Assembly (NCBI GenBank): GCA_003152455.1
Contig: PMAF01000200.1
Coordinates: 28,037-68,095 of the forward strand
Length of the DNA stretch: 40,059 nt
DNA from: Hyphomicrobiales bacterium
Lineage (GTDB): Bacteria; Pseudomonadota; Alphaproteobacteria; Rhizobiales; Xanthobacteraceae
Reading direction: 5' to 3'
A program made the translations under genes and the position numbers. The notes beneath the pieces are model-generated. The model worked only from the letters and a program-made list of their open reading frames with translations, searched no databases and was not told the origin of the DNA. Below, one piece after another: positions 33,091 through 40,059 of this stretch (position 1 is the first letter of the stretch; the number at the start of each line of letters is the position of its first letter).

Positions 33091-34896
33091 ATGAGCGAAA
33101 CCGCGAAACCAAGCAAGCAAGGTCTCGACCCCGGCGGCACGCCCGAGGGAACCGGCTATCGCGTGCTGGCGCGCAAATACCGCCCGGCCAGCTTCGACGA
33201 CCTGATCGGCCAGGACGCCATGGTGCGCACCATCTCGAACGCGTTCGAGAGCGGGCGCATTCCACAGGCCTGGATCCTCACCGGGGTTCGCGGCGTCGGC
33301 AAAACCACGACCGCGCGCATTCTGGCGCGCGCGCTCAATTACGAGTTGCCGAACGGCTCGGTGACGGGGCCGACCATCAGCATGCCGGTGATGGGCGTGC
33401 ATTGTCTGGCCATCATCGAAAGCCGGCACATCGACGTGCTGGAGATGGACGCCGCCTCGCACAATTCGGTCGAGGACGTGCGCCAGATCAACGACGCCAT
33501 CCGTTACGCGCCGGTGTCGGCGCGCTACAAGGTCTACATTCTCGACGAAGTGCACATGCTTTCGGGCGCGGCGTTCAACGCGCTGCTCAAGACGCTGGAA
33601 GAGCCGCCGCCGCACGCCAAGTTCATTTTCGCCACCACCGAAATCCGCAAAGTGCCGGTGACGGTGCTGTCGCGCTGCCAGCGCTTCGACCTGCGCCGCG
33701 TCGACGCCGCGCTGCTGGTCAAGCATCTCGAAGGCATCGCCACGAAGGAGAAGATCGAAGCCGAACCGGCGGCCCTCGCCTTGATCGCGCGCGCCGCCGA
33801 AGGCTCGGTGCGCGATTCGCTTTCGCTGTTCGATCAGGCGATCGCGCACGCTGCCGGGAAGGTAGCGGCGGAAGACGTGCGCCAGATGCTCGGCCTCGCC
33901 GACCGCGTACGCGTGGTCGATCTGTTCGAGGCGCTGATGAAGGGGGACATCGCTGCCGCGCTTAAGGAATTGCGCGCGCAGTATGAAATCGGCGCCGATC
34001 CCGGCGTGGTGTTGAGCGATCTCGCCGAATTCACCCATTTCGTGACGCGGGTCAAAGTCGTTCCCGGTGTCGCCGACGACGTTTCGCTGTCGGAAGCCGA
34101 ACGCGTGCGCGGTCGCGCCTTCGCGGCGCAACTGTCGATGCGGGTGCTGTCGCGCACCTGGCAGATGCTGCTGAAAGGCGTGGGCGAGGTTCAGGCCTCC
34201 GGCCGCCCGGTCGCCGCCGCCGAGATGGTGCTGGTACGGATCGCCTATGCCGCCGATCTGCCGACGCCGGACGAGGTCGTGCGCTCGCTCGGCGAGGAGG
34301 GTGGCGCACCCGCGCGCCCGCAAGGCAACGGCGGCTCGGCCGCGGCGCCGGCGCAGAACTCGACGGCGCGCTACGACGCGCCACGCGGCTCGCCCCGCTC
34401 CTCGGCCGCGGTATCGCCGCGCCTGTCCGAAGATCCTGCGGCTGACGTCAATGCCTCGGCCGCTGCCGCGCCGATGCTGACCGTCGGCTCGTTCGAGGCG
34501 CTGATCGCGCTGGTGCAGGAAAAGCGCGACATATCGATGAAGATGGCGCTGGAACGCGACGTGCGGCTGGTGCGCTGCGAGGACGGCCAGCTCGAAATCG
34601 CACTCGAGGCCAGCGCACCCAAGACGCTGGTGCACGACCTGCAACGCAAGCTCACCGGCTGGACCGGAAAGCGCTGGATGGTGGTGGTGTCGCAGGAGCA
34701 GGGCACGCCGACCGTGCGCGCGCAGATGGAAGAGCGCCAGGCGGAGCTTGAGCGCGACGCGCAAACCGATCCGCTGGTGCAGGCGGTGCTCAACCGCTTT
34801 CCCGGCGCCAAAGTGGTCGGGGTGACGCAGAACGCGCCCGCTGCCGAGGAAGGCGACGCATCGCTCGATCCGCCACCTGAAGGCGAGGAGGATTAA
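33091..34896 (+). CDS. dnaX: DNA polymerase III subunit tau/gamma
   Basis: A 601-residue clamp-loader ATPase that loads the beta clamp and, through its C-terminal part, holds the polymerase core. Walker A GVRGVGKTTT is at 65-74, Walker B LDEVHML at 151-157, and the SRC sensor motif at 194-196. The zinc-binding module usual in other bacteria is largely lost: between Walker A and B only Cys105 remains (GPTISMPVMGVHCLAIIESRH), a pattern known from Rhizobiales. ATG 33091 (MSETAKP) is preferred to ATG 33064 because it starts the usual short tail before RVLARKYRP. The stop overlaps ybaB by one base. Confidence 0.95.
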   Translation: MSETAKPSKQGLDPGGTPEGTGYRVLARKYRPASFDDLIGQDAMVRTISNAFESGRIPQAWILTGVRGVGKTTTARILARALNYELPNGSVTGPTISMPVMGVHCLAIIESRHIDVLEMDAASHNSVEDVRQINDAIRYAPVSARYKVYILDEVHMLSGAAFNALLKTLEEPPPHAKFIFATTEIRKVPVTVLSRCQRFDLRRVDAALLVKHLEGIATKEKIEAEPAALALIARAAEGSVRDSLSLFDQAIAHAAGKVAAEDVRQMLGLADRVRVVDLFEALMKGDIAAALKELRAQYEIGADPGVVLSDLAEFTHFVTRVKVVPGVADDVSLSEAERVRGRAFAAQLSMRVLSRTWQMLLKGVGEVQASGRPVAAAEMVLVRIAYAADLPTPDEVVRSLGEEGGAPARPQGNGGSAAAPAQNSTARYDAPRGSPRSSAAVSPRLSEDPAADVNASAAAAPMLTVGSFEALIALVQEKRDISMKMALERDVRLVRCEDGQLEIALEASAPKTLVHDLQRKLTGWTGKRWMVVVSQEQGTPTVRAQMEERQAELERDAQTDPLVQAVLNRFPGAKVVGVTQNAPAAEEGDASLDPPPEGEED

Positions 34897-35216
34897 TGGC
34901 CGATTTCATGGGCATGATGAAACAGGCAGCCCAACTGCAATCCAAGATGCAGGCGCTGCAGGCCGAGCTTGACACCATCGAGGTCGAGGGCACGTCGGGC
35001 GGCGGCATGGTGAGCGTGCGCCTTACGGCCAAGGGCGATCTCAAGGGCGTCAAGATCGACGACTCGCTGATGAAGCCGTCGGAAAAGGAAATTCTCGAGG
35101 ACCTGCTGGTGGCCGCGCATGCCGACGCGCGGCGCAAGGCTGAGACGGTGATGCAGGAGAAGATGAAAAGCCTCACCGGCGGCCTGCAACTGCCGCCTGG
35201 GATGAACCTGACTTAA
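34896..35216 (+). CDS. ybaB: YbaB/EbfC-family nucleoid-associated DNA-binding protein
   Basis: A 106-residue dimeric protein that binds DNA and helps organise the nucleoid. The N-terminal helix [39 protein letters not shown] and the strand [21 protein letters not shown] are the family hallmarks, and the C-terminal [14 protein letters not shown] is also conserved. Overlaps of one base (TAATG) join it to both dnaX and recR, so the three are translated as a coupled unit. Confidence 0.95.
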   Translation: MADFMGMMKQAAQLQSKMQALQAELDTIEVEGTSGGGMVSVRLTAKGDLKGVKIDDSLMKPSEKEILEDLLVAAHADARRKAETVMQEKMKSLTGGLQLPPGMNLT

Positions 35217-35821
35217 TGCCCGCCGCCGTCGCCGGACCCGAAATCGAGCGCTTGATCCAGTTGCTGGCGCGGCTGCCAGGCCTGGGCCCGCGCTCGGCGC
35301 GGCGCGCGGCGCTGCATCTGATCAAGAAGCGCGAATTGCTGATGGCGCCCCTGGCCTCGGCCTTGCAGACAGCGATGGACAAGATCGTCATCTGCAAGAC
35401 CTGCGGCAATATCGATACGCAGGACCCCTGCACGGTCTGCATCGATACCAGGCGCGACGAGTCGATCATTGTCGTCGTCGCCGATGTCGCGGACCTGTGG
35501 GCACTGGAGCGGGCGCACGCGGTCAACGGCCGCTATCACGTGCTCGGCGGCACGCTGTCGCCGCTCGACGGCGTCGGTCCGCAGGACTTGAGCATCGACG
35601 CGCTCGTGTCGCGCGCGCATGGCCCCGAGGTGAAAGAGCTGATCCTGGCGCTCAACGCCACGGTCGACGGCCAGACCACCGCGCATTACATCACCGAGCT
35701 GCTGCATGAGGCGAACGTGAAGGTGACGCGGCTCGCGCATGGCGTGCCGGTCGGCGGCGAACTCGACTATCTCGACGAGGGCACGCTGTCGGCCGCGATC
35801 AAGCAGCGGACGCTGTTTTAG
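35216..35821 (+). CDS. recR: Recombination mediator RecR
   Basis: A 201-residue recombination mediator that works with RecO to load RecA on gapped DNA. It has the helix-hairpin-helix [16 protein letters not shown] (20-35), a zinc finger with Cys60, Cys63, Cys72 and Cys75 (CKTC...PCTVC), a Toprim domain beginning [15 protein letters not shown], and the C-terminal [19 protein letters not shown] with the RecR signature. The last 23 bases overlap the 3' end of ampG on the opposite strand. Confidence 0.96.
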   Translation: MPAAVAGPEIERLIQLLARLPGLGPRSARRAALHLIKKRELLMAPLASALQTAMDKIVICKTCGNIDTQDPCTVCIDTRRDESIIVVVADVADLWALERAHAVNGRYHVLGGTLSPLDGVGPQDLSIDALVSRAHGPEVKELILALNATVDGQTTAHYITELLHEANVKVTRLAHGVPVGGELDYLDEGTLSAAIKQRTLF

Positions 35822-37151
35822 GCTCCAGCCGCTTGAAATGGCCGTGCCGTTGCAGCCAGGCGAGAAGCACCAGGCTGGGCAGGCCGGCCAGCGCGCAGAT
35901 CACGAAGAACCAGACCCAGCCGATGCTTTCGGCGATGAATCCGGCGCCGGACGACAGATAGGTGCGCCCGACCGCGGCCAGCGCGGTGAGCAGGGCGTAT
36001 TGTGTCGCCGTGTGCAGCGGGTTCTGGCAAAGCGCGGACAAATAGGCCACGAACATCACCGTGCCGATGGCGCTGGTGAAGTTCTCCAGCGTGATGGCGA
36101 TGCTCAGCGCGGTCAGGCTATGGCCGGAGATCGCCACCCAGCAGAAGCCGAGATTGGCTGCCGCCTGAAGGATGGCGCCGATCCACAGGCTGGGCGCGAG
36201 CGGCAGCGCGCGCGCAATGAAGCCGCCGGCAAAACCGCCAAGCAAGAGCGCCGCGAGGCCGACGCCCTTCACGATCGCGGCGTATTCGTTGCGGGTAAAG
36301 CCGAGGTCGATCACGAACGGCGCGGTCATGGCGCCGGAGAGCGCGTCGGTGAACTTGAAAAGCACCACGAAGGCCAGCATCGTGAAGGCCATCTCGTAGC
36401 CGAGGAAATCCTTAAATGCGCCGACCGCCGCCTCGGCCACGCGCGCCCACGGCTTTTGCCGCGCGTTGGTCGCCTCGGCCGCCCCCGAACGTTCCGGCTC
36501 GGTGGCGATCAGCGCCGTGGCGGTGCCGATCAGCACCAGCAAGGCCATCGCCGCATAGCCCCAATGCCAGGCCGCCTGCTTGTCGAAGCCATAGCTCTGA
36601 AAACCGCTGACCAGGAACAGCGCGCCGGCGGTCGAGACCAGCATGCCGATGCGATAGGCCGCCACATAGGACGCCATGCCGGCGGCCTGTTCGTTCTCCG
36701 GCAGGCTCTCGACGCGGAAAGCATCGACCACGATGTCCTGGGTGGCCGAGGCGGCCGCCACCAGCAAGGCGCCGAGCGCGACCATTCCGGGCGCGGTGGC
36801 CGGGTTGGTCGAGCCGAGGAATACGATCGCCGCCATCAGCAGGATTTGCGTGAACACCAGCCAGCCACGACGGCGCCCGAGCCAGCGCGACAGCAGCGGC
36901 ACGTCGAGCGCGTCGGTCAGCGGCGCCCACAGGAATTTCACGGTGTATGGCGTGCCCACCAGCGCGAACAGGCCTATGGTGCCGAGATCGACGCCGGACT
37001 CGCGCATCCACACCAAGAGCGTCGCGCCCGACAATGCCAACGGCAGCCCGGACGAGAAGCCAAGGAACAGGACGATCAGCACGCGCGGCTTCAGGTAGAC
37101 CGCCAGCGCGTCGAGGAAAGACGGACGCGCGCTTTCTACGGGCGCGCTCAT
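35799..37151 (-). CDS. ampG: AmpG-type muropeptide permease (MFS)
   Basis: A 450-residue inner-membrane transporter with about twelve helices that imports GlcNAc-anhydroMurNAc peptides for wall recycling and so can influence beta-lactamase induction. Family-typical segments are [62 protein letters not shown], and [18 protein letters not shown]. The C-terminal codons run 23 bp into recR on the other strand. It follows rmuC by three bases in the same direction, so the two probably share a transcript. Confidence 0.9.
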   Translation of the reverse strand: MSAPVESARPSFLDALAVYLKPRVLIVLFLGFSSGLPLALSGATLLVWMRESGVDLGTIGLFALVGTPYTVKFLWAPLTDALDVPLLSRWLGRRRGWLVFTQILLMAAIVFLGSTNPATAPGMVALGALLVAAASATQDIVVDAFRVESLPENEQAAGMASYVAAYRIGMLVSTAGALFLVSGFQSYGFDKQAAWHWGYAAMALLVLIGTATALIATEPERSGAAEATNARQKPWARVAEAAVGAFKDFLGYEMAFTMLAFVVLFKFTDALSGAMTAPFVIDLGFTRNEYAAIVKGVGLAALLLGGFAGGFIARALPLAPSLWIGAILQAAANLGFCWVAISGHSLTALSIAITLENFTSAIGTVMFVAYLSALCQNPLHTATQYALLTALAAVGRTYLSSGAGFIAESIGWVWFFVICALAGLPSLVLLAWLQRHGHFKRLEPKTASAA

Positions 37152-37154
37152 GCG

Positions 37155-38246
37155 TTATTCGCCGGCTTCCAGCTTGCGGATCGGGGCGGCGATGATGTCG
37201 GCGCTCTTCGGCGCCTCGCTGTCAAAATCGAGTTCTTCGATGTTGGTGGCGCGTTTCTCGATCCGTCCGGTCGAGGTCAGGATATTGACGATGTCCTCGT
37301 TGGCCTGGCCGAAATGCGTTTGCAGTTTGCGCACGCGTTCGCTCAGCAGTCGCACGTCTTTCATCATATGGCCGACTTCGTCGCGAATCTGGTCAGCGGC
37401 CTCGCGCATGGCGGCATCCTTGCGCACCTGCTTGATGACCTGGATCGCCATGACCATCAGCGTCGGCGACACGATCATCACTCGCGCACGGTGGGCGCGC
37501 TGAACGATGTCATCGAAGCGCTCGTGCAGATCGGCATAAACCGACTCGGATGGGATGAACATGAGCGCGATATCCTGGGTCTCGCCCGGGATCATGTATT
37601 TGGCGATATCGGCAATATGCTTGGTGATGTCCGTCTTGACGCGCGCGGACGCCAGCTTGCGCTCGTCGTCATTGGCGGCGGCGTGCATCGCCGTCATGGC
37701 TTCAAGTGGAAACTTGGCGTCGATGATCAGCGGCCCCGAATCCGGCATGAAGATCACGCAATCCGGCCGTGACTTGTTCGAGAGCGTAAATTGGAATTCG
37801 TAGCCGCCCTTCGGCAGCATGTCGGCGATGATCGCCTCGAGTTGGCCCTGACCGAAGGCGCCACGCGATTGTTTGTTGGCCAGCACGCTTTGCAGCGAAT
37901 TCACCTGGGTTGCTAGATCGGTGATGTTCTTCTGCGCGGAGTCGATCACCGCCAGCCGCTCATGCAATTGCTTGAGGTGGTCGGTGGTGTTCTTGGTCGA
38001 GGTCTTCATCGATTCGCCGAGATTCTGCGTCACAGCGTCGAGCCGCTGGTGCACGGTCTGCTGCAGTTGCGATTGCGCATTCGCCAGCATCTGGCCCATG
38101 GTCTGCAGGCTAGCGCTGAGCTCATTTAGGCGCTGCTCGGCGGCAGGATCCGCGACCGGCGGCTGCTTGCGCAGCTGCAGCACGATGAGGACGACGACGC
38201 CGATCGCGATGATCAGGCCGAGAACGAGGAGCAGGGTTTCCGACAT
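37155..38246 (-). CDS. rmuC: DNA recombination protein RmuC
   Basis: A 363-residue protein thought to limit DNA rearrangements, with a nuclease-like core. It has an N-terminal membrane helix (LLLVLGLIIAIGVVVLIVLQL, about 4-25), a long coiled-coil region (about 35-130) and the RmuC domain, including LEAIIADMLPKGGYEFQFTLSNKSRPDCVIFMPDSGPLIIDAKFPLEAM. The D-x13-D/E-x-K-like arrangement in PDCVIF...IIDAKF fits the PD-(D/E)XK fold. Length is slightly shorter than E. coli RmuC. The 125 bp to def form a divergent promoter gap in which no motif was recognised. Confidence 0.93.
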   Translation of the reverse strand: MSETLLLVLGLIIAIGVVVLIVLQLRKQPPVADPAAEQRLNELSASLQTMGQMLANAQSQLQQTVHQRLDAVTQNLGESMKTSTKNTTDHLKQLHERLAVIDSAQKNITDLATQVNSLQSVLANKQSRGAFGQGQLEAIIADMLPKGGYEFQFTLSNKSRPDCVIFMPDSGPLIIDAKFPLEAMTAMHAAANDDERKLASARVKTDITKHIADIAKYMIPGETQDIALMFIPSESVYADLHERFDDIVQRAHRARVMIVSPTLMVMAIQVIKQVRKDAAMREAADQIRDEVGHMMKDVRLLSERVRKLQTHFGQANEDIVNILTSTGRIEKRATNIEELDFDSEAPKSADIIAAPIRKLEAGE

Positions 38247-38371
38247 AAGGCCGCTTCTAGCGTGATTCGGGCGGGCGTGCGAACGAAGAGCGAACGGTAG
38301 GGCGAGAATGCCCGTGGCTCAAGGGGAAGCCGCGCATTGACCGCGCCGCGCCTTGCCCTTACATCGCGCGC

Positions 38372-38932
38372 ATGGCGCTGCGTGACATCCTCATTCTCCC
38401 CGACAAGCGACTGCGGCTGAAGTCCGAGCCGGTGACGGCGGTCGACAAATCGCTGCGCAAGCTGGTCGACGACATGTTCGAGACCATGTACGCCGCGCCC
38501 GGCATCGGGCTCGCCGCCATCCAGGTCGGCGTGCCGCAGCGTGTCGTCACCATGAACCTCGCCAAGAAGGACGACCCGCCGTCGCCGCTGGTTTTCATCA
38601 ATCCGGAAGTCACCTGGAAGGCGGACGAAAAGTCGACTTACGAGGAAGGCTGCCTGTCGATCCCGGAATATTACGAGGAGGTCGAGCGCCCGGCGGCAGT
38701 ACGCGTCAAATATCTCGACCTCGAGGGCAAGCCGCATGAGATCGAGGCCACCGGCCTGCTCGCCACCTGTTTGCAGCATGAGATCGACCACACCAACGGC
38801 GTCCTGTTCATCGATTACATCTCCAAGCTCAAGCGCGACATGGTGATGAAGCGATTCAAGAAGGCGGCGAAGAAGACGGAAGGCGCCACGCCTTTGGCCG
38901 ACGATAAAGAGCCTTCGCATCATATTGGATGA
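38372..38932 (+). CDS. def: Peptide deformylase
   Basis: A 186-residue metalloenzyme that removes the formyl group from new proteins. All three motifs are intact: GIGLAA (44-49, GxGxAAxQ), EGCLS (92-96) with metal ligand Cys94, and HEIDH (136-140) with His136, Glu137 and His140. The C-terminus carries a basic Lys-rich tail usual in alphaproteobacterial type 1 enzymes. It is paired with fmt, which adds the formyl group, 39 bp downstream. Confidence 0.97.
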   Translation: MALRDILILPDKRLRLKSEPVTAVDKSLRKLVDDMFETMYAAPGIGLAAIQVGVPQRVVTMNLAKKDDPPSPLVFINPEVTWKADEKSTYEEGCLSIPEYYEEVERPAAVRVKYLDLEGKPHEIEATGLLATCLQHEIDHTNGVLFIDYISKLKRDMVMKRFKKAAKKTEGATPLADDKEPSHHIG

Positions 38933-38971
38933 CCGCGGCGCCTGGGCGCCCTCGATCATGACGGTGCCTCA

Positions 38972-39889
<918 letters not shown>

Positions 39890-39897
39890 CAGGCGCT

Positions 39898-40059
39898 TCA
39901 GGCCGCGTGAAATCCCGCCCAATGGTGCCGGCGCGCTTCGATGAATTCGGCGAGATCGCCCTCGCTGACGCGCACGAGATCGGTGTGCGCGAAGCCCTTG
40001 GAGTAATCGAGGATGGAGACGATCTCCGGCGTCAGCCGCAGGGTCGGCACGGCCCTGGG
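39898..40059 (-). CDS. C-terminal end of an unidentified protein, 5' part outside window
   Basis: Open minus-strand frame from the right edge to a TGA at 39898-39900, 53 residues: PRAVPTLRLTPEIVSILDYS...FIEARRHHWAGFHAA. It is convergent with fmt, eight bases apart, and its composition is that of a real gene here. I do not recognise the family from this fragment. Confidence 0.5.
   Translation of the reverse strand, partial: PRAVPTLRLTPEIVSILDYSKGFAHTDLVRVSEGDLAEFIEARRHHWAGFHAA

Noticed and set aside
33091-34896. Programmed frameshift in dnaX producing gamma
   Set aside because: No A-rich slippery run with a downstream hairpin of the E. coli type was seen in the middle of the gene.

Overview
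The window looks like a chromosomal segment of a GC-rich alphaproteobacterium of the Hyphomicrobiales (Rhizobiales), close to the Bradyrhizobium/Rhodopseudomonas/Xanthobacteraceae side. This rests on high GC3 codon use, a cycM-kdsB pair, the dnaX-ybaB-recR block with an SRP RNA in front and a DnaX that has lost most zinc-module cysteines, a full alphaproteobacterial-type cpa/tad pilus locus, and CtrA-like TTAA motifs. The genus is an inference; no rRNA or tRNA gene is visible.

Layout. 1-1.4 kb: the 5' part of kdsB (CMP-KDO synthesis) diverges from a membrane-anchored cytochrome c (cycM). 1.5-9.9 kb: a Yej-type oligopeptide ABC importer with two tandem Tat-exported binding proteins, two permeases and a fused double ATPase, followed by a Nudix hydrolase. 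10-10.7 kb: an exported DsbA-like thioredoxin-fold protein. 10.7-14.1 kb, minus strand: an acyl-CoA dehydrogenase-family protein, an M17 aminopeptidase and an NlpC/P60 peptidase in one operon. The dehydrogenase-like protein lacks the usual catalytic Glu and carries Arg85 and Gln246, as I remember for 3-sulfinopropanoyl-CoA desulfinases.

14.2-27.4 kb is the tight-adherence (Flp/Tad) pilus locus. tadD reads right. tadC, tadB, cpaF, cpaE, cpaD, cpaC, cpaB, cpaA and the flp pilin read left. A second group reads right: a stand-alone CpaC-N-domain protein, a broken tadE and an intact tadE/G-like gene. A sterol desaturase/fatty-acid hydroxylase-family gene and an AT-rich non-coding island separate the pilin from this second group. 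CtrA-like sites lie in front of tadD and the tadE group.

27.4-30.4 kb is a compact sulfur-handling module: a DecR/YbaO-like Lrp-family regulator diverges from an exported rhodanese, a YeeE/YedE (TsuA-like) transporter and an unlisted 50-residue, membrane-anchored, cysteine-rich mini-protein. 30.4-32.8 kb, minus strand: a PfkB-family kinase, nudC and a HIT protein. 32.8-35.8 kb: a REP-like hairpin repeat, the SRP RNA, then dnaX, ybaB and recR, each overlapping the next by one base. ampG and rmuC read left, with ampG overlapping recR tail to tail. def and fmt follow on the plus strand, and an unidentified partial gene enters from the right edge.

Most of the window is core genome. The points most worth pursuing are the desulfinase-like enzyme, the sulfur module with its small Cys protein, the double lesion in tadE and the CtrA-like sites at the pilus promoters. 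I saw no insertion sequence, prophage, CRISPR array or clearly new multi-gene system. All coordinates and motifs were read by eye, and family assignments come from memory of family motifs rather than from database searches.
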